From an uncultured Bacteroidota bacterium (GTDB lineage Bacteria > Bacteroidota > Bacteroidia > Flavobacteriales > Flavobacteriaceae): a DNA stretch of 45,206 nucleotides. A program made the position numbers and the translations under genes. This document shows positions 34,194 to 44,100 of the stretch, in pieces; position 1 is the first letter of the stretch, and each line of letters opens with the position of its first letter. Below the pieces are notes generated by a model that ran no database searches, had not been told where the DNA came from, and saw only the letters and a program-made list of their open reading frames with translations. Location: the NCBI GenBank assembly GCA_903913315.1, contig CAIWKX010000088.1, positions 1 to 45,206 of the forward strand. Reading direction: 5' to 3'.

Positions 34194-34595
34194 GTGAGTA
34201 AATTATTATTCAATAATAGCATCGGAAAACTTTATGACGATAAAATTGTGATAGAAAAAAATAAGTTTTGCTATGACAGAATTTTATCAATGAATATGGA
34301 AGAACAGGTGAATAAGAATATTAATAAATATTGCTTAATAGCGGCGTTTTTTTTTCTAATCATGGCATCCTTTAAAATAAATGATGTTTTATTTTTTTAT
34401 AGCTATTTATTTTTATGTTCAGTAGCTGTATTACTCGCTATTATTTATCATAGTAAAGAATATATTTTGATTTTTTCATTTTCAATTGGTGACCAATTGG
34501 AATTTCGAGCAAAATCTAAGAATAAAGAAGAGGCAAAAGCTTTTTTACTTTTAGCAACACAAGTTAAAGAAAATAGACTTGAAAAAGTCGTCTAG
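34194..34595 (+). CDS. small membrane protein with a GTG start
   Basis: This 133-residue protein has a polar N-terminal region (1-44), two adjacent hydrophobic helices (about 46-63 and 66-85), and a polar C-terminal region with a short amphipathic helix (KNKEEAKAFLLLATQVKEN). The arrangement resembles small PH-like two-helix membrane proteins such as DUF6232, but I cannot assign a family. The start is GTG at 34194; the next in-frame ATG is at residue 33 (SMNMEE), which would cut the first domain. It is followed after 27 bp by an outer-membrane protein gene and shares its promoter. The matching promoter boxes connect it to the response regulator upstream. Confidence 0.75.
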   Translation: MSKLLFNNSIGKLYDDKIVIEKNKFCYDRILSMNMEEQVNKNINKYCLIAAFFFLIMASFKINDVLFFYSYLFLCSVAVLLAIIYHSKEYILIFSFSIGDQLEFRAKSKNKEEAKAFLLLATQVKENRLEKVV

Positions 34596-34622
34596 TTTGT
34601 AGTTTAATTTAAATTTTATAAT

Positions 34623-35126
34623 ATGAAAAAGAACATTTTTTTGGTAGTTTTTTGTTTTGTTTCTTTTGGCGTTTTTGCACAAAGCCCATTAGAAAAAGGT
34701 GGTGTACAATTGAATGCTGGAATTGGAACATCCAATTGGGGCACACCAGTTTATTTAGGTGTAGATTATGGAGCTTGTAAAGACATTACTGTTGGAGGTG
34801 AATTATCCTACCGCTCACAAAGTAATTATTATGGTCAAAATAAATACAGTTCATCAGTAGTAGGAGTTGGAGTTAATGGTAACTATCATTTCAATCGTAT
34901 TTTTGATCTCCCTAGTCAGTGGAATATATATGCGGGTTTGAGCATTAACTATTATGCTTGGAGTTATGAAAATGACTTATATAAGTCAAATAATGATTCT
35001 AATATTGGTCTTGGAGCTCAAGTTGGAGCAAGGTATTTTTTTACCAAAAAGTTTGGAGTTAATTTAGAACTAGGTGGTGGAAGTGCTACCAATGGAGGAA
35101 AAATTGGAATTACCTATAAATTATAA
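34623..35126 (+). CDS. small outer-membrane beta-barrel protein
   Basis: The 167-residue protein has a Sec signal peptide (residues 1-20, KKN then a hydrophobic core, cleavage after V-F-A before Q). A mature chain of alternating amphipathic strands rich in Gly, Tyr and Asn follows, ending GGKIGITYKL. Strand pattern and length suggest an 8-stranded OmpA/OmpX-like barrel. It is cotranscribed with the small membrane protein at 34194. Its function cannot be told; under the shared regulator it may belong to an envelope response. Confidence 0.8.
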   Translation: MKKNIFLVVFCFVSFGVFAQSPLEKGGVQLNAGIGTSNWGTPVYLGVDYGACKDITVGGELSYRSQSNYYGQNKYSSSVVGVGVNGNYHFNRIFDLPSQWNIYAGLSINYYAWSYENDLYKSNNDSNIGLGAQVGARYFFTKKFGVNLELGGGSATNGGKIGITYKL

Positions 35127-35140
35127 TATTTCTTTTTGTT

Positions 35141-35238
35141 ATTCCGATAAACTGAATTCTATTTTTGTGAAAAGATTTGGTCGTCAAAAGAAATCTATTT
35201 TAGTTTTTAGATTTTTATAGAATTCAGTTTATCGGAAT
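35141..35238. repeat. perfect 22-bp inverted repeat between convergent genes
   Basis: The arms at 35141-35162 (ATTCCGATAAACTGAATTC and on) and 35217-35238 are exact reverse complements, separated by 54 bp. A nested short stem (AAATCT at 35191-35196 with AGATTT at 35209-35214) lies inside. It occupies most of the 122-bp gap between the convergent OMP and POTRA/barrel genes, so it could serve as a bidirectional terminator or be a small mobile element of the MITE type. The outer flanks are T-rich on the plus strand after the right arm. Confidence 0.85.
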
Positions 35239-35248
35239 TTCATTTTTA

Positions 35249-37090
35249 TTATTGATAGGAAACTACTCCTGGTTGACCTATTTGAAAATCGTGAAAATTA
35301 ATATTTGAGTTTTGAAAAGCATTAGTTTTAAGGATATTACTTCCGTCAGTAGGTAAAGAGGGATAGTAAGAAAATGACAATTGAAAGCTATTAAAAACTA
35401 AATAGTTATTATTGATTAGAACGCCAACTCCAATTTGAGAATACAATTTATTATTAAAAAATTTATAGTCTCCTTGGTCTAAAAAACCACCTGTGAAATT
35501 TATAAATGGACTAAAGTTAAACCCATACCAAGTTTTTTGGTTGTAGGATTGAGTTTGAAAAGTGGCTAATAATTTTTTAGTTCCCATAGGAGGAGAGGAT
35601 GAAAAACCAGGAATTCCATTCACATCTATAAGATTCAATCTATCTTTTGGAGAATCCAATCGATTGGTGCCAAGAACTAAAACTGGTTTAATAAACTGTC
35701 TAAATTTCCAATTGCCTATTGGGAAAAGATTAGTAAAGTAATTAAGTTCAATTTTATAAGTTGTTTGTTCTGTATTTCCATTATTAAAGAAACTTCCAGC
35801 TTCAAAATTACCTTGTAAATAGCCAAAATCAAAATAATCGCCATAAGAAAATCGGCTACCAAAGTAAGCTCTGGTTACGCTATTTTTGTTTTCGGCACCT
35901 GCTGTTATTGAAAATACTTTTCCATATGGAATGTCTTCAATAATACCAAATCGGAAAAGGTATTTATCTTGACGGTATTTTTGACCCGAAATTCCAATCG
36001 TGGCTAAAACTGATTTGGAAGAATTCGAATAGCGAATAGGATCGTATGCAATATCAGGTTTTATTAAATAATCGGAATTATTGAATCCAGCAGCAAAAAT
36101 CAAGTGAGTAGTTCGACTAAATTCACTATTTTGACCAAAAACGTTAAAGGAATGACCTCCCCAAAATTGATAAGTTTGTATTTTATAATTTTGAGATGCA
36201 ATAAAAGCATTGTTGTCAGGTAATAATTCAGAATAGGCCCTATAATCATAGTATAAACCTCCAGCCCAACTAACAAATGTTGAAAAGAAAGGACGATCAA
36301 TTCTAGCAGTTTTATAGGTGTTGTTATTCAAATCAGTTTTTGAAGAAACCGATGTATTGATAAAAGTATTTTTTACATTGGTAATAGTATATTTTGAATC
36401 ATAAGCAAAAGTATTGATTGTACTATTATTGAAACTTTTAATATAATTCAATTCCACTTCATGACCCAGTCCTAAAAAATTATGTTGAATTAAATCTAGG
36501 TTGGATTTGGTACTTGAAAAAGCCCCTGTGGGTACTAAACTCCAAGTATCTAAAACTCGAATTGAAATATCTACTGAATCTTTACAATTTTCGATGGGAA
36601 TAGGTTTTATCACCACACTTCTAACATATCGTTGTGATCTTATCAAACGCTCCGATTCTTTTACTAATAAAGAATCGAGATAGTCATTTTTTTTGAAAAG
36701 CAAAAGGTTTCTAATAGTCCAATTTTTAGTTTTAATATGTAAAAAGTTACCCATTCGCTCAATTCTTTTATTCGGTTGTTCTTTACTGTTTTCAGCTGAA
36801 TATCCAAAAGGATCAAGCGTTTCAATATTAATTTTTCTAATGATGCGACAATTGTATTTGTTAAACGATTTTTGAATAGGAGAGAGGCCATTATGCTTTG
36901 GTTTTTTGGCTACCAAAAAAGAGGATCTACTTCTAAACATTAATTTATGAATGAATTTAAAAAACTTCTTATCCTCAGCGTATTGATCAATTTTCTTATA
37001 AACGGTATCCGATTTTGTAGGCACAAGTTTTTGAGCCATCAAAATTTGACCACAAAAAAAAAGAACCAGTAAGCACAAAAAGAATCGCAA
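35249..37090 (-). CDS. POTRA-containing outer-membrane beta-barrel protein (Omp85-like)
   Basis: The 613-residue protein has a signal peptide (1-19, cleavage after MA before Q) and a short linker. One POTRA-like domain follows (about 80-190), from INIETLDPFG through FKKNDYLDSLLVKESERLIR to VDISIRVLDTWSLVP. A long region of amphipathic strands (about 195-600) is consistent with a BamA/TamA-type 16-strand barrel. True BamA has five POTRA domains, so this is a reduced paralogue. The last residues, PGVVSYQ, lack the usual terminal aromatic of barrel proteins, though an FHDFQIG strand lies just before. Its role is unknown; assembly or export of a specific surface protein is possible. Confidence 0.82.
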   Translation of the reverse strand: MRFFLCLLVLFFCGQILMAQKLVPTKSDTVYKKIDQYAEDKKFFKFIHKLMFRSRSSFLVAKKPKHNGLSPIQKSFNKYNCRIIRKINIETLDPFGYSAENSKEQPNKRIERMGNFLHIKTKNWTIRNLLLFKKNDYLDSLLVKESERLIRSQRYVRSVVIKPIPIENCKDSVDISIRVLDTWSLVPTGAFSSTKSNLDLIQHNFLGLGHEVELNYIKSFNNSTINTFAYDSKYTITNVKNTFINTSVSSKTDLNNNTYKTARIDRPFFSTFVSWAGGLYYDYRAYSELLPDNNAFIASQNYKIQTYQFWGGHSFNVFGQNSEFSRTTHLIFAAGFNNSDYLIKPDIAYDPIRYSNSSKSVLATIGISGQKYRQDKYLFRFGIIEDIPYGKVFSITAGAENKNSVTRAYFGSRFSYGDYFDFGYLQGNFEAGSFFNNGNTEQTTYKIELNYFTNLFPIGNWKFRQFIKPVLVLGTNRLDSPKDRLNLIDVNGIPGFSSSPPMGTKKLLATFQTQSYNQKTWYGFNFSPFINFTGGFLDQGDYKFFNNKLYSQIGVGVLINNNYLVFNSFQLSFSYYPSLPTDGSNILKTNAFQNSNINFHDFQIGQPGVVSYQ

Positions 37091-37149
37091 GGAGATGAAA
37101 TTTAAAGTGATAAAGATATTGTTTTAAGAAATCAAATACTATATCTTTA

Positions 37150-37187
37150 ACAAACAAAATCCCCAACTGCTTTTACGATTGGGGATT
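37150..37187 (-). terminator. terminator after the ndpA gene
   Basis: AATCCCCAA (37158-37166) pairs with TTGGGGATT (37179-37187) around a 12-base loop. On the minus strand the stem is followed by TTTGTTTG, placing it 40 bp after the ndpA stop. On the plus strand a long T-run (37191 onward) follows, so it can work in both directions. Confidence 0.82.
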
Positions 37188-37227
37188 AAATTTTTTTTTT
37201 TGAAAACTCATCAAAGAAAACTATCAA

Positions 37228-38286
37228 TTAGCTTTTCTGTTCTTTATTGAAATAAACCAAGTAGTAATACATTTGTTTTTCCTCATCCCAACCTTTTTCT
37301 ACAAATTTCTCTGCACTTTCAGGATTAATGAAATCCAATTTGATTTGGATATGAGTATCTAAATTGATTACATTTTTAATTGATTTACGTGCATCAGTTA
37401 CTGCGGCATTAGCGATTGGGAAAGATGTTACGTCTTCAATGCTGTATTTTTCACCACGGTCTGCTTTGTAGCTTTTGAATTCTGGAATTAAATCAGGATT
37501 GTCCATAACTTCATTTAAGAATGCTGTTTCTTCAAAGTTGTCATTTTTAGCAAAGTGATTTACCGCACGGTTCATAAACATCACTTCTTGCTTTTTATCT
37601 TCAGCAGGAAATACTACTTCTTTAGCAAACTCTTGACAGAATTTTAAATATTTCTTAGTCATGAAATTCTCATCTTGAAAAGCATCAACAGCCAAAAAAT
37701 GTTCTAACCAATAACGGGCATCATAACGATTGCTGTCCACTGTTAAAATTTTGTATCCTTCTTCTTTTTTGTAATTAAAAATCAAACAACCTTTGTCAAG
37801 TTTGTTTAAGTTAATTCCTTCTTGAAGAATTATTTCTAAACTACTCCCTTTTTCTTCAAATTGAAGGAAATCAGTACGCAACTCACTTTTGAATACACCA
37901 ATTGCATCAACTACATTGTTGTCAATGGAAATATTTGTTAAATAGGTTACATATACCTCACCATTCTTAATATGGGGATGGTTAGATTGCTCAAAAAGAT
38001 GTTGGGTAATCTTTTTAGAAACATCATGAACAGTACTCGGGTTTTCAAATATCTCCGTTGCCAAATTGAACATATCATTGTATTCCAAATCTACCTCATG
38101 CGAAAATTGAAAGTAATTTTCTTCTTTTTCACGAAACGATTTGAAGAAATATTCTTTTAAGATTGGAACAATTTCGTCGTTTAATCCATAAGGATTATCA
38201 GAAAGAAAAATGGATTCGTTTCTACTTTTATTTCCTACGCGGTGTATTGATAAACTCTCAATATGAGTGTTAAAAAGGTTGATCAT
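37228..38286 (-). CDS. nucleoid-associated protein NdpA
   Basis: This 352-residue protein belongs to the 37-kDa nucleoid-associated family (NdpA/YejK, PF04245). The N-terminal part matches the family pattern (HRVGNKSRNESIFLSDNPYG at 16-35). The central region carries GVFKSE and the VDSNRYDARYWLEHFL segment (about 183-198), and the C-terminal part contains the VTSFPI region and a lysine-rich DNA-binding stretch. E. coli YejK binds the nucleoid and interacts with topoisomerases; the role here is inferred from family. It lies 58 bp behind the pRiA4b ORF-3 gene and likely shares its transcript. Confidence 0.88.
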   Translation of the reverse strand: MINLFNTHIESLSIHRVGNKSRNESIFLSDNPYGLNDEIVPILKEYFFKSFREKEENYFQFSHEVDLEYNDMFNLATEIFENPSTVHDVSKKITQHLFEQSNHPHIKNGEVYVTYLTNISIDNNVVDAIGVFKSELRTDFLQFEEKGSSLEIILQEGINLNKLDKGCLIFNYKKEEGYKILTVDSNRYDARYWLEHFLAVDAFQDENFMTKKYLKFCQEFAKEVVFPAEDKKQEVMFMNRAVNHFAKNDNFEETAFLNEVMDNPDLIPEFKSYKADRGEKYSIEDVTSFPIANAAVTDARKSIKNVINLDTHIQIKLDFINPESAEKFVEKGWDEEKQMYYYLVYFNKEQKS

Positions 38287-38344
38287 TTATTTTTTATAAT
38301 TTTTGAAGTCTATTATCTATTCTCTTTTTTCTTCTCTCTCAAAT

Positions 38345-38890
38345 TTAATTCCAATTCTCTTCAAATCCATAGTCTTCAAAACTATCGTCTCCACTAAACA
38401 TGTCAAGATCGTCTTCGTCTAAATCGTCTTCAAATTCATTGTAGTTTTCTTCTTCTTCAAAATCAGCTTGAAAATGTTTTTCCATGGCTTCAGCAGGCAT
38501 TTCACCGTGAGAAAATAAAAGATTTGGATAAATTACACCAACTTCCACAGCATTTTCCACAGCGGCAAGTTCAACTAAAAATGTCCACATATTTATAAAA
38601 TCATACACATAAATGATTTTTGTACTGTCTTCATGTAAAATATCAGATAATTTGTAATCGCTCATTATTTTGTTTTCACCAGGAACATCTCCTGCATCAA
38701 ACATTGGAATTTCATCTTCTTGGTTCCATGTGTCATCACATGTATAGAACGATGCAACTTCCAATCCATCAAATCCAAAAGCATTCACAATTGCATTATG
38801 CAAATCTTCTAAAGTGTCGTCTTCTAGTATAGCAATATCTCTGAAAATATCTTCTTCGGCATCGAGAATTACTCTAAATTTATAAACCAT
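38345..38890 (-). CDS. plasmid pRiA4b ORF-3 family protein
   Basis: The 181-residue protein has the pRiA4b ORF-3-like fold (PF07929) in its first 130 residues (VYKFRVILDAEEDIFRDIAI, then LEDLHNAIVNAFGFDGLEVA and LSDILHE). A very acidic C-terminal tail follows (about 137-181, mostly Asp, Glu and aromatic residues). The family was named for a plasmid gene, but chromosomal copies with acidic tails are common in Bacteroidota and there is no other sign of mobility here. Function is unknown. Together with the downstream ndpA it may form a two-gene operon. Confidence 0.88.
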   Translation of the reverse strand: MVYKFRVILDAEEDIFRDIAILEDDTLEDLHNAIVNAFGFDGLEVASFYTCDDTWNQEDEIPMFDAGDVPGENKIMSDYKLSDILHEDSTKIIYVYDFINMWTFLVELAAVENAVEVGVIYPNLLFSHGEMPAEAMEKHFQADFEEEENYNEFEDDLDEDDLDMFSGDDSFEDYGFEENWN

Positions 38891-38912
38891 GTTTCTAATT
38901 TTTTTGAAAGTC

Positions 38913-38920
38913 CAAAGGTA
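38913..38920 (-). promoter_or_regulatory. candidate -7 box upstream of the pRiA4b ORF-3 gene
   Basis: The minus strand reads TACCTTTG, matching TAnnTTTG, 23 bp upstream of the ATG at 38890. A TTG on the same strand (38933-38935) is 12 bp upstream, shorter than the preferred spacing. Confidence 0.5.
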
Positions 38921-38991
38921 AAATATAAATTACAAAAATGAATTACTAATTTTGATTTGTTGATAAGATTTTGCATTCAAAAAAATGATTC

Positions 38992-39022
38992 TTGTATACT
39001 GAAAAATGAATTTGTATTTTTG
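38992..39022 (+). promoter_or_regulatory. yaaA promoter
   Basis: TTG at 38992-38994 and TATTTTTG at 39015-39022 are separated by 20 bp, matching TTG-N17-23-TAnnTTTG. Transcription would start near 39029, giving a leader of about 46 bases. Confidence 0.75.
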
Positions 39023-39074
39023 ACTCGAGCCACTTTTGTGGAAAACAAACGAAGTAAACCAGAAATAAGACACC

Positions 39075-39836
39075 ATGAAAATCGTTATATCACCTGCAAA
39101 ATCATTAGATTTTGAAACGCCATTGCCAACTAAATTATATTCTGAATATGGTTTTCAAAAGCAATCATTAGCCATTGATAAGGTTTTGAAGAAAAAGAAA
39201 CCTAAGCAATTGATGGAACTAATGGATATTTCAGATAAGTTGGCCGATTTGAATTGGCAACGCAATCAAAATAGAAATGTAGCTGAAATTACTCAACAAA
39301 ATGCTCGTCCAGCAATATATGCATTCAATGGTGATGTCTATATTGGATTAGATGCTTATTCCTTATCAGAAGAAAAAATAATCGTTTTACAAGACAAATT
39401 AAGAATTCTATCAGGTTTGTATGGTTTGTTAAAACCCCTTGATTTAATACAACCCTATCGTTTGGAAATGGGAACCAAATTGCCCATTGGTAAAAACAAA
39501 AACTTATATGAGTTTTGGAAAACAAGTATTACTAAAGAATTAAACTCACAATTAACCAAGGGTGAATTATTTGTCAATTTAGCTAGTAATGAATATTTTG
39601 AAGTCGTTGACGTAAAAAAAATAAAAGTTCCGGTAATCACTCCCGAATTCAAAGATTATAAAGATGGCAAACTAAAAATGATTAGTTTCTTTGCCAAAAA
39701 GGCTAGAGGGATGATGGTGCGTTATATCATTGACACCAATGCAACAACAATTGACGACTTAAAAGGTTTCAATTATGAAGGCTATGGTTTTGATGCCAAT
39801 TTAAGTAAAGGGAATACCTTGGTTTTTACTAGATAA
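39075..39836 (+). CDS. yaaA: peroxide stress protein YaaA
   Basis: The 253-residue protein matches the YaaA/DUF328 family throughout: MKIVISPAKSLDF (1-13), FNGDVYIGLDA (84-94), LRILSGLYGLLKPLDLIQPY (108-127), NLASNEYFE (168-176), and the C-terminal FAKKARGMMVRYI. In E. coli YaaA lowers intracellular free iron under peroxide stress and is induced by OxyR; the fold includes a DNA-binding helix-hairpin-helix. It is a single-gene unit with a good promoter, convergent with the efflux operon across a 35-bp gap. Confidence 0.94.
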   Translation: MKIVISPAKSLDFETPLPTKLYSEYGFQKQSLAIDKVLKKKKPKQLMELMDISDKLADLNWQRNQNRNVAEITQQNARPAIYAFNGDVYIGLDAYSLSEEKIIVLQDKLRILSGLYGLLKPLDLIQPYRLEMGTKLPIGKNKNLYEFWKTSITKELNSQLTKGELFVNLASNEYFEVVDVKKIKVPVITPEFKDYKDGKLKMISFFAKKARGMMVRYIIDTNATTIDDLKGFNYEGYGFDANLSKGNTLVFTR

Positions 39837-39871
39837 TTGGTATTACTTAAATTCAATTGTATTATAAATAA

Positions 39872-41182
39872 CTACTGAAGTTTTAAGTTACCCGCCAACT
39901 CATTCAGTGATATTTCAGATAATTTGGCTTGAAACTGAGCCTCAGTATACCGTACTTTAGCATTGATATAATTAAGTTGTGCTGTTCTAAACTCTAAAGT
40001 AGTAATCGTTCCAATTTTAAACTTGTCGAAGGTAATGTCCATATTTTGTTTAGCAATGGCTTCGTTATTTTTCTCTAGTTTAGTTAACTCAATGTTGGTC
40101 AAATAAGCTTGATAAGCCGTATTTAATTGGCTTTCCAATGCTTTGTTTTGTTGTTCAATGGCGATAGCAGCATTGTCAATTTGAAGTTTCGCTATTTTCT
40201 CATTTCTTTTTTGATAAAAACCATTAAAAATGTTTAGAGAGGCTGTAAATCCATAATTTAAACCAGTGGCATACGATTGTGTAGTATAACCTAACATCGA
40301 ATGAGTATCCGTTACACTATATCCTGTATTTAAGGCTACTGTAGGGTAGCGCCCTGCTTTAATTTGTTTCAATTGCAACTCAGACACTCTTTTATTGATA
40401 ATTTGTGCTTCAAGTTGCGGATTTTGTTTTTGAGCCAAATCCATCAAATCATTAAGTTTTAGTTGATCATTAACAGGAATACTTACATCTACCGTAAAAT
40501 CCAATTTAGTATCTCTTGCTAAGATTTGATTCAATAAAATTTTAGTATTAGTATAGGTTTCCTTTAACTTTAATAAGGTTGTTTTATCGGTATTTAGATC
40601 AACTTTGGCATTCAGTACTTCAAGTTTAGAAGCTTTTCCAATTGAAAATCTGTTTTCTGCTAAAGTCAATCGTTGATTAGAAATGACTAATGTAGTATCC
40701 ATTGCCATTAATTGCTGTTGTAGTTGAACCAAATTAAAATAGGTTGTAGTTACATCGCCAATTTTCGTTAAAATGGTTTGTTTCAATTGAGTTTCACCTA
40801 GTTTTTGTAATTCTTTTAATTGTTTGAGCGAAGCAAACATTCTAAAACCATCAAAAACGGTCCATCCTATATTGACACCATAACCTAAATTACTGTTTCT
40901 AGCATTATTAAGAGAAGAAGTAGTGCCATCCGAGCGCGTTTGAGAAACATTTTGTAACCCATTATTATCTGTAATTGTTGCACCTACAACTGGAAGCATT
41001 CCAGCATTACCCGTGCTAACATTTGCTTGATCTATCTTAACGACATTGGAAGCAATCTTGATGTCATAATTGTTTTGCAGGGCAATTTTAACAGCATCTT
41101 CAAGCTTTAAAACCTGTTGTGCATTCATTTGTAAACCAACAAACAATAAGAAAATTATTTTATATAGGTGTTTAGAAATCAT
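39872..41182 (-). CDS. TolC family outer-membrane efflux protein
   Basis: TolC-type proteins form the outer-membrane and periplasmic tunnel of tripartite exporters. With the ATG at 41182 the protein has 436 residues and a normal signal peptide (MISKHLYK, hydrophobic core, cleavage after NA before QQ). An in-frame ATG at 41200 would add six residues and overlap the permease gene by 11 bases. Two OEP repeats follow (about 35-215 and 235-430 in the longer numbering), with long coiled-coil helices rich in Gln, Lys and Leu and the LEDAVKIALQNNYDI start of repeat 1. It is the third gene of the efflux operon. Confidence 0.92.
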   Translation of the reverse strand: MISKHLYKIIFLLFVGLQMNAQQVLKLEDAVKIALQNNYDIKIASNVVKIDQANVSTGNAGMLPVVGATITDNNGLQNVSQTRSDGTTSSLNNARNSNLGYGVNIGWTVFDGFRMFASLKQLKELQKLGETQLKQTILTKIGDVTTTYFNLVQLQQQLMAMDTTLVISNQRLTLAENRFSIGKASKLEVLNAKVDLNTDKTTLLKLKETYTNTKILLNQILARDTKLDFTVDVSIPVNDQLKLNDLMDLAQKQNPQLEAQIINKRVSELQLKQIKAGRYPTVALNTGYSVTDTHSMLGYTTQSYATGLNYGFTASLNIFNGFYQKRNEKIAKLQIDNAAIAIEQQNKALESQLNTAYQAYLTNIELTKLEKNNEAIAKQNMDITFDKFKIGTITTLEFRTAQLNYINAKVRYTEAQFQAKLSEISLNELAGNLKLQ

Positions 41183-41189
41183 ATTTTTA

Positions 41190-44100
41190 TTATTTTTCAA
41201 ATTCTTCTAAATTATCAAATTCTGGATGATGCTTTCTAGCTTTAGACCACATTAAATATATAGAAGGAATTACAAACAAAGTTAATACTAATGAGAAAAT
41301 AGTTCCTCCAACAATAACAACTCCCATACCAATTCTACTGGTTGCTGCAGCACCTAAAGATAAAGCAATCGGTAATGCACCAATAGAAATAGCTAAACTG
41401 GTCATTAAAATTGGACGAAGTCGAGCTTCTGCAGCTTCTACTATAGCATCGTATTTCGATTTTCCCTGTTCTCTTAATTGGTTGGCAAATTCTACAATCA
41501 AGATTCCGTTTTTCGTAACCAAACCAATCAACATAACAGTACCAATTTGACTGAAGATATTCCATGTTTGACCAAATAACCAAAGAGAGAATAGAGCACC
41601 TGCCACCGCCATCGGAACGGTCAAGATGATAATAAATGGGTCGATAAAACTTTCAAATTGCGCTGCAAGAATTAAGAAGATTAATAATAATGCCAATCCG
41701 AATGCAAAGGAGGTATTAGAACCACTTTCCACAAAATCTCTTGATTCTCCACCTAAATCCGTAGTAAAAGAAGAGTCTAACACTTTCGCTTTTATTCGAT
41801 TCATGGCATCTATTCCATCGCCAATACTTTTGCCTGGAGCTAAACCTGCCATAACCGTAGCCGACATGCTTCTGTTATTATGATACAATTGTGGAGGGTT
41901 ACTTTTCTCTTCAATATGAACCACATTATCCATTTGAATCAATTGTCCCGAACTATTTTTTACAAACATCGATGTTAAATCCAAAGGTTTAGCACGATCT
42001 TTCTCTTCAAATTGTCCAATAACTTGATACTGTCTTCCATTTTTTAAAAAATAACCAAATCGTTGTCCGCTTAATGACAATTGCAATGTTTGTGCAATAT
42101 CCAACACAGAAACTCCTAGACTTTTTGCTTTATCACGATCAATACTGACATTGATTTCAGGTTTATTGAATTTTAAATTTACATCCGTAATAGAAAAAGT
42201 AGGGTCTTTGCTAACTTCATCCATAAATTGAGGAATTTTTTCGCGCAACTTTTCAAAATTAGGAGCTTGGATGATATACTGAATAGGTAAACCTCCTTTT
42301 TTGTTTACAGCAATGGTCGGTTGTTCTGTAACTGATACTTTTGCGTCAGAATATTTTTTAGTCCACTTCGTTAGTTTTTCAGCGATCTGTTTTTGAGTTT
42401 GTTTTCTCTTATCAGGATCTACCAACGCAATTCTGACTCTACCACTATTAGTAGCAGAAGCATTAAAACCAGGTGCAGTAATGACCAAACATACTTTTTT
42501 CTCTGGGATAGAATCATCAATAAGTCGTGATAATTCTTGCATAAATTTATCCGTATAATCATAAGAAGAACCTTCGGCAGTAGTTGTTGTCATTACTAAA
42601 GCACTTCTATCATCATAAGGAGCGGTTTCTTTTTGAATGATATTGTAAAATAAGTAAATTAACCCAAAGCAAATGATAAGAATTGGGAAACTTACCCACT
42701 TTCTTTTGATAAAGCTTTTTAAAGCACTAGCGTAGCCACTATTTAAACCCTGAAAAAAGGGTTCGGTTAAATTATAGAATTTAGTTTTTTTCTGTTCGCC
42801 ACCTTTCATCAAATAAGCATTCAACATTGGGGTTAGCGTTAATGATACAAAAGCAGAAATTAAAACCGCCGCACCAATAACAACTCCAAATTCCCGGAAC
42901 AATCTTCCAACAAAGCCTTCTAAGAATATTACCGGAAGGAAAACGGCAGCTAGCGTAATAGAAATAGAAATTACGGCAAAGAAAATCTCATTGGAACCTT
43001 TGATAGCGGCTTCAATAGGCGACATTCCTTCTTCAACCTTTTTGAAAATATTTTCAGTTACCACAATACCATCATCAACCACTAAACCTGTTGCAAGAAC
43101 GATTGCTAATAAGGTTAGTACATTGATTGAAAAACCAAACATCCACATGATAAAGAACGTAGCAATCAAGGAAACTGGTATATCAATTAAAGGTCTAAAT
43201 GCAATTGCCCAATCTCTGAAAAACAGATAGATAATTAGGATTACCAAAAGAATAGATATTCCTAAAGTTTCCGCAACTTCCTCCACTGATTTTTTTACAA
43301 AAATCGTATTGTCAATTGCAATATTCAGCTTTATATCTTTCGGTAAATCTTTCTTTAGAATATCAACTTTTTTATAGAATGCTTTTGAAATATCTAAATA
43401 ATTAGCACCCGGTAGCGGAACAATCGCAACGCCAACTAAAGGAGCTCCTGATTGCGTCATTCTTGTTTCAATCACTTCAGGTCCCAATTCAGCTCTTCCA
43501 ATATCACTTAATTTAATAATATTAGTTCCATTATTTTTGATAATGATATTATTAAACTCTTCTGGTTTGGAAAGATTTCCAACAGTTTTTACTGTTAGTT
43601 CAGTGTTATGTCCTGTTAATTTACCAGAAGGTAATTCAATGTTTTGATTGTTAAGAGCAGTTTTAACATCGGAAACCGTACACCCATAAGAAGACAATTT
43701 TACAGGATCAATCCACAAACGCATAGCGTATCGCTTTTGACCCCATATTTGAACCCCACTTACCCCAGGAATAGTTTCTAATCTCGGACCAATAGTGTTT
43801 TCTGCAAAATCACTCAACTCCAACTGATTTCGAGTATCACTTTGAATCGTCATCGAAATAATTGCATCCGCATTTGCATCCGCTTTTGATACTACAGGAG
43901 GAGCGTCAATATCTATAGGCAAGGTTTTTGCAGCCAACGCCACTTTATCCCTAACATCATTAGCAGCCGTTTCTAAATCTTTGTTCAAATTAAATTCTAC
44001 CGTAATTGTACTTGTTCCTTGAACACTTGAAGACGTAATATTTTTTATCCCATCAATAGAGTTAATCGCTTTTTCTATTGGCTCTGTAATTTGCGATTCT

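Noticed and set aside
38345..38890. pRiA4b ORF-3 family gene as a sign of a mobile element
   Set aside because: The family name comes from a plasmid, but no transposase, integrase or terminal repeat is nearby and chromosomal copies are common in this phylum.
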